Positions 1 through 6,565 of a stretch of DNA of 11,578 nucleotides are shown in pieces. A model generated the notes under the pieces. The model saw only the letters and a program-made list of their open reading frames with translations, ran no database searches and was not told the origin of the DNA. The stretch spans positions 1-11,578 of the forward strand of contig JAJCXU010000125.1 in the NCBI GenBank assembly GCA_029263275.1, given 5' to 3'. Position 1 is the first letter of the stretch. Each line of letters opens with the position of its first letter. The translations under genes and the position numbers were made by a program. This DNA comes from Ilumatobacter sp. (GTDB taxonomy: Bacteria; Actinomycetota; Acidimicrobiia; Acidimicrobiales; Ilumatobacteraceae).

Positions 1-35
1 ACAAGGGGTCGCAGGTTCAAATCCTGTCAGCCCGA
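1..35 (+). tRNA. tRNA-Pro, 3' part only (5' part lies outside the window)
   Basis: Seen: the 3' side of an anticodon stem (ACAAG, 1-5), a short variable loop, a T stem-loop with GCAGG / TTCAAAT / CCTGT (outer pair G-U), then a 7-nt acceptor strand CAGCCCG and discriminator A35. CCA is not encoded, since CGT follows. The variable-loop and T-arm sequence GGGGTCGCAGGTTCAAAT is what actinobacterial tRNA-Pro genes carry, and discriminator A with a C1-G72 acceptor pair also fits proline. The anticodon is not visible, so the isoacceptor is unknown. The window cannot show whether the 5' half exists; the fragment could be an intact gene cut by the window edge or a tRNA remnant at an element border. 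Confidence 0.85.
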
Positions 36-40
36 CGTAC

Positions 41-90
41 GAAAGTCCTGGTCAGAGGTAGTTTCCTCCGACTGGGACTTTCTGTGTTTT
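41..90 (+). terminator. Intrinsic terminator of the tRNA-Pro
   Basis: GAAAGTCC (41-48) pairs with GGACTTTC (75-82). The stem continues inward through two G-U pairs, GTC/GAC, one A-C mismatch and GAGG/CCTC to a 6-nt loop (59-64), about 17 pairs in all. A T-rich run TGTGTTTT follows at 83-90. Its position 6 nt after the tRNA 3' end suits a Rho-independent terminator for the tRNA transcript. Confidence 0.8.
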
Positions 91-96
91 CGTCGA

Positions 97-120
97 GGGG
101 GTTCTTCGGGGGGTTCTTCG
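97..120. repeat. Perfect tandem 12-bp repeat
   Basis: GGGGGTTCTTCG occurs twice, end to end, at 97-108 and 109-120, directly after the tRNA-Pro terminator. Short tandem repeats beside tRNA genes can be recombinase or excisionase arm sites. They can also be simple slippage products, and nothing here decides between the two. Confidence 0.7.
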
Positions 121-156
121 AGATCGATTTCGGCTCAGCAATTCGGCCCAGATGAG

Positions 157-162
157 TACGAT
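157..162 (+). promoter_or_regulatory. -10 element (TACGAT) of the toxin-antitoxin operon
   Basis: TACGAT fits the actinobacterial TANNNT -10 consensus and lies exactly 6 nt before an in-frame GTG at 169. The transcript would then be leaderless or nearly so. No convincing -35 hexamer is visible at the expected distance. Confidence 0.45.
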
Positions 163-168
163 GTGGGT

Positions 169-390
169 GTGGATCTGATGTCGTTGATCGAGACCCGTCC
201 TGGCGTTCGGAGCGGGAAGCCGACGTTCGTCGGCACGCGCATCACGGTCTACGACGTCCTCGAGTACCTCGCGTCGGGGATGACGTCTGATGAGATCGTC
301 GCCGACTTCCCCGAACTCACCGGCGACCACGTGCGAGCGGCGCTCGAATTCGCTGCCAATCGCGAACACCGCCTTGCTTCGCCGGCGTGA
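169..390 (+). CDS. DUF433 family antitoxin
   Basis: About 73 residues with the DUF433 signature: SLIETRPGVRSGKPTFVGTR, then a helical part with YLASGM, SDEIVADFPELT and VRAALEFAA. DUF433 is a small winged-HTH-like family that pairs with DUF5615/PIN-like toxins and is expected to bind both its promoter and the toxin. The next gene starts inside this one (GTGA, 387-390), the usual tight coupling of an antitoxin with its toxin. Three in-frame starts exist: GTG 163, GTG 169 and ATG 178. I prefer 169 because it sits 6 nt after a TACGAT -10 box, but ATG 178 would match where many family members begin. The protein is likely autoregulated with its partner. Family is confident, exact start is not. Confidence 0.85.
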   Translation: MDLMSLIETRPGVRSGKPTFVGTRITVYDVLEYLASGMTSDEIVADFPELTGDHVRAALEFAANREHRLASPA

Positions 391-743
391 AACTGCTGTT
401 CGATCAGAACCTGTCGCGCCGTCTCGTCAACCGCCTCGCATCGGCGTTCCCCGAGAGTGAGCACGTCGCCGAGGTCGGGCTCGATCAGGCGACCGATCAC
501 GAGATCTGGGCGCACGCCGGCGCCGAGGGATTCGTCGTGGTGTCCAAGGACGCGGACTTCCGTCAACTCGCGTTTCTGCACGGACCGCCGCCGAAGGTTG
601 TGTGGCTTCGAGTCGGGAATGTGTCGACCGATGCGATCCATGAACTACTCGCAGCGTCGGTCGACGTTCTCGAAGCCTTCAACGGTTCCCCGGAAGAAGC
701 TTTGCTCGTTCTCGACGGCAATCAGTCGACAACTAACGACTGA
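387..743 (+). CDS. DUF5615 PIN-like toxin (probable ribonuclease)
   Basis: A 118-residue protein with the Mut7-C/DUF5615 PIN-like layout. FDQNLS (D6) is in the first strand, TDHEIW (D37/E39) in the middle, VVSKDADF (D55, D57) next, then KVVWLRVGN and a closing helix. These acidic positions would bind the metal ion of a PIN nuclease, so a toxin acting on RNA in the cytoplasm is the expected role; the RNA target cannot be read from the sequence. The GTG start overlaps the antitoxin stop by 4 bp, which implies translational coupling. The length is normal for the family and all expected acidic residues are present, so it looks intact. It could stabilise the adjacent mobile-element-like DNA. Confidence 0.87.
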   Translation: MKLLFDQNLSRRLVNRLASAFPESEHVAEVGLDQATDHEIWAHAGAEGFVVVSKDADFRQLAFLHGPPPKVVWLRVGNVSTDAIHELLAASVDVLEAFNGSPEEALLVLDGNQSTTND

Positions 744-752
744 CAACGGCTC

Positions 753-974
753 CTATCGAACCTCGGAGCGATCGGCGACGAAACGTTCGAGGTGGTCAAT
801 CGAGAATCGGACACTGCGACCGATGCGAATCGGGACGAGTTGATCGGTCCAGATGAGTTGGTAGATCGATGATCGACTCAGCGCGAGCATCTCGGCCGCT
901 TGGGTCACAGTGATCAGCAGCGGCCGCTGGCGGGTCGGTGTCTCGTGCGATGTGAATGACGCTGTCGTGTTCAT
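753..974 (-). CDS. AlpA/Xis-type helix-turn-helix protein (probable excisionase)
   Basis: A 73-residue protein with an unstructured N-terminus, then a MerR-like winged HTH: LLITVTQAAEMLALSRSSIY (19-38) is the helix-turn-helix, and VPIRIGRSVRFSIDHLERFV (47-66) is the wing with the usual IGRSVRF turn. This domain is typical of excisionases and AlpA-type regulators next to integrases on actinobacterial elements. The start is ATG 974; an in-frame upstream start at 1067 would add a basic, Cys-containing extension with no family support. The stop is 9 bp from the convergent toxin stop. One of two 18-bp inverted boxes abuts the start codon, so the gene may be autoregulated. It could instead be a transcription factor for the relaxase, since no integrase neighbour is present. 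Confidence 0.8.
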   Translation of the reverse strand: MNTTASFTSHETPTRQRPLLITVTQAAEMLALSRSSIYQLIWTDQLVPIRIGRSVRFSIDHLERFVADRSEVR

Positions 975-1160
975 GCCTCTGTAAAGGCGTGCAACTCGAC
1001 AGCGAGGGACATCGACGCATTCCTGCGTACCGGGCACGATCGGGTGAGGCATCGTGCGCGCCTGCATCGGGACCAGGTCGTCAGCGTGAGGCGGGCGACG
1101 GCGTGAACGAGGCCGCAGAGTTTTGTCCCGTCCCGAGGGGACGCCCGCCTTTACATAGGC
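975..1160. repeat. Pair of 18-bp inverted boxes between the HTH and relaxase genes
   Basis: GCCTCTGTAAAGGCGTGC (975-992) is matched in inverted orientation by 1143-1160, whose reverse complement is GCCTATGTAAAGGCGGGC: 16 of 18 positions agree, including a perfect 10-bp core TGTAAAGGCG. The boxes enclose 150 bp. The left copy touches the HTH gene's ATG and covers its likely -10 region, so an operator bound by the HTH protein or the relaxase is a reasonable reading. Part of an oriT or a recombination site is an alternative. Confidence 0.6.
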
Positions 1161-1472
1161 AATGGGATTTCGTCGCCTGCCGCCCGATTGCGCCTGCCGC
1201 TCTGCGTCTGGACCACTATTGCGGCCCGTCTGCGGGCGCGTCTCGCCAGAGCGTCTCGGCTGGGTTGTGGCAGCTCGCTGCCCGTCGCCGTGCTCCGTAG
1301 TCCGGTCGGCTCCGGCCGGTTGGGTTGCTTCGGTTCGTGTCTTCCTGTCGGCGCCTGCATGGCCGTGTGCTCGCGCGGTTCCTCGGCCGTCGCCCGTGGC
1401 AGTCGCCCGCCGGGTTGGTCGGGGAGAGCAGTTCAGACATTTGCACCAAGGTGATCGTGCGCCGGTGGTGCC
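993..1472. other. Gene-free, hairpin-rich intergenic region (candidate oriT and relaxase promoter)
   Basis: Several open frames on both strands run through this stretch, but none resembles a protein. Structures seen include GTCCC/GGGAC stems at 1125-1142, a GGCAGC/GCTGCC hairpin at 1269-1282, CGGC/GCCG at 1307-1318 and a direct repeat GCGTCTCG near 1240-1260. MobF relaxases usually nick an oriT close to their own gene, at a site beside a small inverted repeat, so this is the expected location. I cannot recognise a specific nic sequence. No clear -10/-35 pair stands out for the relaxase. Confidence 0.4.
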
Positions 1473-4226
1473 GTGTTGACGGTCGGCAAGGTCGGCGCGG
1501 CGAACGCCGACTACTACGAGCGCGAGGTCGTTCGAGGAGCGGAGGACTACTACGCGGGTGACGGCGATGCGCCGGGCCGTTGGATCGGTCGTGCCGATCT
1601 CGTTGGTGCTGTCGCCGGCAGTCTGGCGCCTGCCGTTGACTCCAAGCTGCTGCTCGAAGCGAAGTGCGCCCCCGACGGTACGCGCCTCGGCAAGACGACA
1701 GTGAAGGAGCGGGCGGTGACGGCGTTCGACCTCACGTTCTCCGCTCCGAAGTCAGTGAGCGTGCTCTACGCGCTCGGCAATCCAGCTGTTTCTGCTGCGG
1801 TCGAGGAAGCCTTCACAGCAGCGGTCGAGCAGGCGATTGATTCGCTGTCACCACGGATCTCGTACACCCGCACAGGTCACGCTGGTGCCGCGGTCGTGGA
1901 TGCCGAAGGCGTGTTCGGTGTCCGGTACCGGCATCGCACGAGCAGGGCACTGGACCCGCAGCTTCACGATCACGTGTTGATCGCGAATGCGGTGCGTACG
2001 GAGTCCGATGGTGAGTGGCGCACGATCGACGCGCGCGGGGTGTATCGGAATGCGAAGGCGGCCGGTGTCCAGTTCCAGACGTTCTTCCGCTCGGCACTGG
2101 GTTCGGCGTTGGGTGTCGAGTTCGGCGACGTCGACGCAAACGGTCAAGCCGACATCGTCGGCATCGACCAGGCGGTGCTCGATGAGTTCTCGAGACGCAG
2201 TATCGACATCGAAGCAAGGTTGGCGGAGTGGACGGCAGGGTTCGTGAAGCGCGAGGGCCGGGACCCGACCTCGGTCGAGGTCGGTAAGGCGCACAAGACG
2301 ATCACGTTGGCGACACGACCTGCCAAACCCGACGAAGCCGGACACACGACCTCGACACTTCGGGCCGGCTGGCGGGATCGTGCGGAGCGTCTTGTCGACG
2401 TCGATCAGATGATCGAAGCAGCGCTCGGAAAGGTGGCCCCACCTGCGGTGATCGTGTCTCCAACGGTCGATGCAGTGTTGGAAGCGGTGGAGACACGACA
2501 TGCGGAATGGTCGGAGTCGCAGCTGATCGAGCAGATCGCGATGCGCACGACCGGCCCCGACCCCGCCACGATCGCGCGCACGATCGAAGAAGTCCGGGCC
2601 GACGCAATGGCCTCGGTCGGAGTCGTCGACCTGTGTCCAGAAGTCGAGCCGGGTGACGTCGTCCGTGCCTCCGATGGCCGCCCAGTCGGCCTGCCGCCGT
2701 CAGCGGTGCGGTACACGACCAGCCGACATCTGTTGCGTGAGGTCGAACTCGTCGAGTGGGCGACCGTCCCGGCAATGACACGCCACGAACGACGCAAGCC
2801 CAAGCCCGGAACGTTGGAGGGTCTCGATGCGAGCCAGGCCGATTCGGTGACCGCAATGCTTGGGACGACTCGCCCGGTCGTGACGGTGGTCGGCCCGGCA
2901 GGTGCAGGCAAGACCCGCATGCTCGCCGCCGCAGCCGACTCATGGCGGTGCGCCGGAGTCGAAGTCTTCGGAGTCGGACCGTCGGCATCGTCGGCTCAAC
3001 AACTCGCCGACGGCGCAACGATCAAAGCCGACACGCTCCACAAGCTCGTCTACGAACACCACACAAGATGGACCGACCGCCGACAGCCCCCAGGCCTGCC
3101 GTGGGCGTTGCCCGCCGGATCGGTCGTGATCATCGACGAGGCCGGCATGGTCGACACTGGACTACTCCACACCTACGCCCAGATCGCACAACGCAATCAC
3201 TGGCGAACGATCCTCGTTGGCGACCACCGCCAGCTCGACGCCGTCGACGCGGGCGGAATGTTCGCCGAACTCGTCGAGTGCCCCGACGTGCTCACGGTAG
3301 AACTCGACACGCTCCACCGCTTCGACCACGAATGGGAAGCCGCAGCATCACTGCTGCTTCGAGACGGCGACGCTGCAGCAGTCGAGGAGTACTCACGTCA
3401 TGGCCGAGTTCACGGCCACGCTGACGAACAAGCTGCGATCGAGGCCGTGGTCGACGCGGCGCTCGCTGGCATCGTCAAGGGCTGCGATGTGCTCGTGATG
3501 GCTCCCACCAACCGCGTCGTCGAGCAGATCAACGAGATAGTGACCGGCCAGTTACTCGCTACCGGTTTGCTCGACCCGGCCGATGCGATCGAGATCGGTG
3601 GACATCGCCTCTACGTCGGCCAGCCGATCGTGACCCGAGCCAACGACCGCCGCCTTACACACGGACCGGGCGACGAGCAGTGGGTACGCAACGGCGACCG
3701 CTGGACCGTGCTCGCTGGCACCAGAGACGAGTTGCACCTCGAACACCGCGACACCGGCGACCGACAAGCGATCACAGCCGAGTACGTCCGGGCCGGTCAT
3801 GTGAGTGTCGACTACGCATCGACAATCCATCGGGCGCAAGGCGCGACCGTGGACGAGGCACATCTCCTGCTCTCCGACCACACCGACGCCAAACAGCTCT
3901 ACGTCGGAGCCACCCGCGGCCGTACCGCCAACCACATCCACACTGCACCACCCGCCTTTGATCCCGACGGCCACGGCCAACGCGACGACGACATCTGGTC
4001 CCCAACATCCGCCGTTGCCGAGGCAGTACAGCGACAACCTGATGAGACGACCGCCATCAACCGCCAGCGACGGCTTCGACAACTCACGGGCGACCGATCA
4101 TCGAGGGAGAGCCAGCAGCCTCAAATCGCTTTGCCCGAAGCCGGTCTGGGCCTGACAGCCACTTCACCTGCACGGCGACGGCATTCCCTCCGACCGACTG
4201 GCACAAGCCCCGACCTCGGTCGATAA
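1473..4226 (+). CDS. MobF (TrwC/TraI-type) conjugative relaxase-helicase
   Basis: A 917-residue protein that would nick oriT, stay bound to the 5' end and unwind the strand for transfer. The N-terminal relaxase domain (about 1-300) shows MLTVGKVGAANADYY with two tyrosine pairs (Y14/Y15, Y26/Y27), the FDLTFSAPKSVS motif (85-96), and the metal-binding histidines in HRTSRALDPQLHDH (H154, H165, H167). An SF1 helicase of the RecD/TraA type follows: Walker A GPAGAGKT (474-481), IIDEAG (553-558), GDHRQLDAV (583-591), STIHRAQGAT (783-792) and LYVGATRGRT (809-818). All key residues are present, so it looks functional. It is shorter than F TraI and close in size to R388 TrwC (somewhat under 1,000 residues). 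The start is GTG 1473, which places the family's ML-x-V beginning at residue 1; GGTGGT 3 nt upstream is a poor RBS. No coupling protein or secretion genes are near, so transfer would need a helper element. Confidence 0.95.
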   Translation: MLTVGKVGAANADYYEREVVRGAEDYYAGDGDAPGRWIGRADLVGAVAGSLAPAVDSKLLLEAKCAPDGTRLGKTTVKERAVTAFDLTFSAPKSVSVLYALGNPAVSAAVEEAFTAAVEQAIDSLSPRISYTRTGHAGAAVVDAEGVFGVRYRHRTSRALDPQLHDHVLIANAVRTESDGEWRTIDARGVYRNAKAAGVQFQTFFRSALGSALGVEFGDVDANGQADIVGIDQAVLDEFSRRSIDIEARLAEWTAGFVKREGRDPTSVEVGKAHKTITLATRPAKPDEAGHTTSTLRAGWRDRAERLVDVDQMIEAALGKVAPPAVIVSPTVDAVLEAVETRHAEWSESQLIEQIAMRTTGPDPATIARTIEEVRADAMASVGVVDLCPEVEPGDVVRASDGRPVGLPPSAVRYTTSRHLLREVELVEWATVPAMTRHERRKPKPGTLEGLDASQADSVTAMLGTTRPVVTVVGPAGAGKTRMLAAAADSWRCAGVEVFGVGPSASSAQQLADGATIKADTLHKLVYEHHTRWTDRRQPPGLPWALPAGSVVIIDEAGMVDTGLLHTYAQIAQRNHWRTILVGDHRQLDAVDAGGMFAELVECPDVLTVELDTLHRFDHEWEAAASLLLRDGDAAAVEEYSRHGRVHGHADEQAAIEAVVDAALAGIVKGCDVLVMAPTNRVVEQINEIVTGQLLATGLLDPADAIEIGGHRLYVGQPIVTRANDRRLTHGPGDEQWVRNGDRWTVLAGTRDELHLEHRDTGDRQAITAEYVRAGHVSVDYASTIHRAQGATVDEAHLLLSDHTDAKQLYVGATRGRTANHIHTAPPAFDPDGHGQRDDDIWSPTSAVAEAVQRQPDETTAINRQRRLRQLTGDRSSRESQQPQIALPEAGLGLTATSPARRRHSLRPTGTSPDLGR

Positions 4227-4229
4227 TCG

Positions 4230-4742
4230 ATGCCTGCAACCGAGATCTGCGAGACTCAGCAAGTGAAAAAGGGATGTTCAGAGTGTGGACATCCTGTCGG
4301 CATGCATTCCCGAGACTTTCGTTTCCAGTTGCCTGACGAGTTCTCGGATTGGCCCGACGATCGGCTCGCGAGTGAGACCTCGACCAATGGGACGTTCATG
4401 CGCGTCACGCCCGAATCGTTCTTCGTTCGATCGACATTGCCGATTCGCCTTCGCGGCTCTCACGTCGTTGCCTGTGGCGTGTGGCTTTCGATCACCTCTG
4501 TCGTCCTTCACGAACAACTAGTGCCTTCCTGGGACGGCCCCGACTACACGTCGTTGACATTCACAGCTCGCCTGGCAAATGCGCTACCTCCGTGGCCCGG
4601 TCACTTTGTTGGTAGCGAAGTGAGTACCGAGGTCCGACAGCTCGACGAGCTGCCGTACGTGGTGCGGAGTTCAGACCCTGAGCTTCAGAAGGTGCTCGAG
4701 TCTGAATGGGAACACCGCCTTGTGCTCGACAGCTTCGGATAG
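4230..4742 (+). CDS. DUF2199 family protein
   Basis: A 170-residue cytoplasmic protein. It fits DUF2199: a CxxCG-H start (C16, C19, H21), FRFQLPDEFSDWPDDR, a middle ESFFVRSTLPIRLRG followed by GVWLSIT, then TARLANALPPWPG and a C-terminal strand ending in SSDPEL. The Cys pair may bind metal. The family has no established function. It starts 3 bp after the relaxase stop and is probably co-transcribed with it. GTG 4263 (giving MKKGCSECG) is an alternative start that would better match the family's short N-terminus. DUF2199 proteins also occur as scattered chromosomal genes, so this may simply be cargo picked up by the element. Confidence 0.82.
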   Translation: MPATEICETQQVKKGCSECGHPVGMHSRDFRFQLPDEFSDWPDDRLASETSTNGTFMRVTPESFFVRSTLPIRLRGSHVVACGVWLSITSVVLHEQLVPSWDGPDYTSLTFTARLANALPPWPGHFVGSEVSTEVRQLDELPYVVRSSDPELQKVLESEWEHRLVLDSFG

Positions 4743-4872
4743 CGCCCGACATCGGACCGGTCGCCGCACAGGCACGCTCGGAGACCGATCAATGGCTGCC
4801 CGACCTGGCGCCCCTTCCAACTCAGTTCGGGGTGACACTGCATGGGACCTCGCGCTCACTAGGTCGGCGTCG

Positions 4873-4878
4873 TAGTGT
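4873..4878 (+). promoter_or_regulatory. -10 element (TAGTGT) upstream of the 94-aa gene
   Basis: TAGTGT fits TANNNT and sits exactly 6 nt before GTG 4885, the leaderless spacing. Its TAG is also the in-frame stop that closes the downstream reading frame, so no longer protein start is possible. The 142-bp gap before the gene holds nothing else I can identify. Confidence 0.5.
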
Positions 4879-4884
4879 CGTTGC

Positions 4885-5169
4885 GTGGGCCACAAACCGG
4901 ACTGCCGGATCGACGGCATCCTCCACGACCTCATGGTCACGTGGGGCTGGGGGATGTACGGAGACCTGTCCTCGTTGCTCGCGAATCCCCCAACGACTGT
5001 CGACGCCTTCGTGAATCAACTCCTCATCGTTGACGGACAAGACCCGTTCCTCGCCTCGCGCAAAGACCGCAATATCGCTCGCACGATCGTCGTGGACTGG
5101 ATCTTCGATCCGGCCGGCCGCGGAGCAAGGTCCGGACTCCCAATCGTTCCACCGTCGTCCTCACAGTGA
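4885..5169 (+). CDS. Unrecognised 94-residue protein coupled to the LRR gene
   Basis: I do not recognise a family with confidence. The protein opens with a HKPDC segment, then a helical stretch with WGWGMYGDLSSLLANPP (20-36), TVDAFVNQLLIVDGQDP (38-54) and a basic region leading to DWIFDPAGRGARSGLP (71-86). It has no signal peptide or membrane helix, so it should be cytoplasmic. Reality is supported by the -10/GTG arrangement, the in-frame stop just upstream, and the TGATG overlap in which its stop shares bases with the ATG of the LRR gene (5167-5171). The two proteins are thus likely made together. An immunity or adaptor role with the LRR protein is conceivable, but nothing in the sequence shows it. 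Confidence 0.65.
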   Translation: MGHKPDCRIDGILHDLMVTWGWGMYGDLSSLLANPPTTVDAFVNQLLIVDGQDPFLASRKDRNIARTIVVDWIFDPAGRGARSGLPIVPPSSSQ

Positions 5170-6128
5170 TGTTCGAACTCGAGGAGCGCCGCGATATTTC
5201 TTCGCCACTCACCTCGGACATGCTTCGCCCGTTCACTTCAACCAAGAAGGTCCTACAGTGGCAAAGCCAACTGAGCGACAGCGACTTCCAACTGCTTGGC
5301 GAATGGCTCCGGGGCCAAGAAGACGTTGGCCTGCGCGTCTATGGCTCGTACGACGGATCGATCTCCGATCTGGAGTTCTTGCGGTTCCTTCCCAACGCCA
5401 CCCGGTTTTCGGCCGACGCCCTCTACGACTCACTGAAGTCGCTCGACGGTCTCCGACACGTCGGCGACAGTCTGGAATCACTCACGATCGGCCGAACCAA
5501 AGCCCGTCTCGATCTCCGAACCCTCAGCAGATTTGGGAACCTGAGATCCCTCCAAATCGAGGGTCAAACCAAAGGGATCGAAACCATCAGCAGCCTGACG
5601 AGGATCGAGGAACTCACACTTCGTTCGATCACGCTGCCGGACCTCGCCCTACTCACACCTCTGCGACAGCTTCGAGCACTGAAGCTGAAACTCGGCGGCA
5701 CACGAGACCTCGGGCTGCTCCCGCAGCTCGACACCGTGGAGTACCTCGAACTCTGGATGGTCAAGGGCTTGGAAGACGTGTCCGCCATTGCCGCCCTTGA
5801 GTCTTTGAAATTCTTGTTCATGCAGTCGCTCGCTCGGATCTCAGCGCTCCCATCTCTCGCACGCAACACTGAACTGCGACGGGTTCATCTTGAGACGATG
5901 AAGGGCCTGCAAGATCTGTCCACCGTCGCTGGAGCACCGGCCCTCAACACGCTGCTCGTGATCGACTGCAGCCACCTGCGTATCGAGGACTTCGCTCCGT
6001 TCGTAGCCCACCCGAGCCTCCGAGAAGGAGCCATCGGGACTGGGAGCGTCAAACGCAACCGGGCAATCGCTCACTCGCTTGGCCTTCAGGAGCCGGATCG
6101 CCGGCTGTGGAGGGAAGTCTGCTCCTGA
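5169..6128 (+). CDS. Leucine-rich repeat (internalin-like) protein
   Basis: A 319-residue protein with a variable N-terminal part (1-95) and about eight LRR units between 100 and 285, each about 21-25 residues. Examples are SLESLTIG (101-108), NLRSLQIEG (124-132), RIEELTLRS (145-153), QLRALKLKL (167-175), TVEYLELWM (189-197) and SLKFLFMQS (212-220). The spacing between strands (DLRTLSRFG, DLALLTPLR, DVSAIAALE) matches the SDS22/internalin subtype. No signal peptide, transmembrane segment or LPXTG anchor is present, so it is probably a cytoplasmic protein-protein interaction scaffold. It ends in a short basic cap with KRNRAIAHSLGL. ATG 5169 overlaps the preceding stop; GTG 5166 would add one residue. 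Binding partner and function are unknown. Confidence 0.85.
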   Translation: MFELEERRDISSPLTSDMLRPFTSTKKVLQWQSQLSDSDFQLLGEWLRGQEDVGLRVYGSYDGSISDLEFLRFLPNATRFSADALYDSLKSLDGLRHVGDSLESLTIGRTKARLDLRTLSRFGNLRSLQIEGQTKGIETISSLTRIEELTLRSITLPDLALLTPLRQLRALKLKLGGTRDLGLLPQLDTVEYLELWMVKGLEDVSAIAALESLKFLFMQSLARISALPSLARNTELRRVHLETMKGLQDLSTVAGAPALNTLLVIDCSHLRIEDFAPFVAHPSLREGAIGTGSVKRNRAIAHSLGLQEPDRRLWREVCS

Positions 6129-6190
6129 GAGCCTCTCGCCACGGATCGTGTCCCGCCCGAGGTTGGGGGGCGCACACCCAACAGTCCACG

Positions 6191-6196
6191 TATCGT
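6191..6196 (+). promoter_or_regulatory. -10 element (TATCGT) upstream of the small membrane gene
   Basis: TATCGT matches TANNNT and lies 7 nt before GTG 6204, consistent with a leaderless start. A -35 element is not obvious. Confidence 0.35.
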
Positions 6197-6203
6197 CGTC
6201 CTC

Positions 6204-6512
6204 GTGCGGATCGAGGGCGAAGGGCGATGGGAATACGCGATGCGCTCGATTGGAATGCGCGACGCAAGGGATCACTCCCTTCCACAGCGCCTGGCGCGCA
6301 TGTCAACTTCGCAGCGGTCGACGCCGGCGCCACGCCTGTGGAGAGCGCTGGTTTGGCGAGTCGTAGTGGCAGCCATGTTCGCCAGCGGGGTCTTCAGCAG
6401 CAGCCAGTCTTTGGCTCTTCGAGCCTTCTGCGCCATCGCGTCCGTTTTGTGCATCGCACTTGCGGGCCGCATCGGCGTTCTTCTGGTCAGCCGAAACCGC
6501 AACCGCCGGTGA
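6204..6512 (+). CDS. Possible small two-helix membrane protein
   Basis: A 102-residue frame with a basic N-terminal region (about 1-44), two hydrophobic segments (roughly 45-65, ALVWRVVVAAMFASGVF, and 71-96, ALRAFCAIASVLCIALAG) and a basic tail ending SRNRNRR. Hydrophobic helices bounded by arginines are what a real inner-membrane protein would show, and GTG 6204 lies 7 nt after a TATCGT -10 box. Starts at ATG 6240 or ATG 6255 would remove part of the unlikely-looking N-terminus. No family is recognised and overlapping frames on the other strand exist, so this is a tentative gene. Confidence 0.45.
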   Translation: MRIEGEGRWEYAMRSIGMRDARDHSLPQRLARMSTSQRSTPAPRLWRALVWRVVVAAMFASGVFSSSQSLALRAFCAIASVLCIALAGRIGVLLVSRNRNRR

Positions 6513-6535
6513 TGTTGAAGTCTGGAGCTCCGACG

Positions 6536-6549
6536 TTCGACCGGTCGAA
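6536..6549. repeat. 14-bp perfect palindrome between convergent genes
   Basis: TTCGACCGGTCGAA is self-complementary and lies between the convergent ends at 6512 and 6566. No T-run follows on either strand, so it is only a weak candidate for a bidirectional terminator. It may be a protein-binding site. Confidence 0.4.
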
Positions 6550-6565
6550 TCCGGTGGCCGAACGC

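Noticed and set aside
2302..3018. 238-aa minus-strand open frame, and other long antisense frames inside the relaxase gene
   Set aside because: Arg/Pro-rich shadow composition with no domain, fully inside a gene whose motifs are unmistakable on the plus strand.
4671..4940. 89-aa minus-strand frame in the gap after the DUF2199 gene
   Set aside because: Overlaps two plus-strand genes, has no recognisable domain, and its composition is that of a shadow frame.
5030..5800. 256-aa plus-strand open frame across the 94-aa and LRR genes
   Set aside because: Low-complexity Arg/Pro/Ser composition; it is the +1 shadow of two frames with better protein character.
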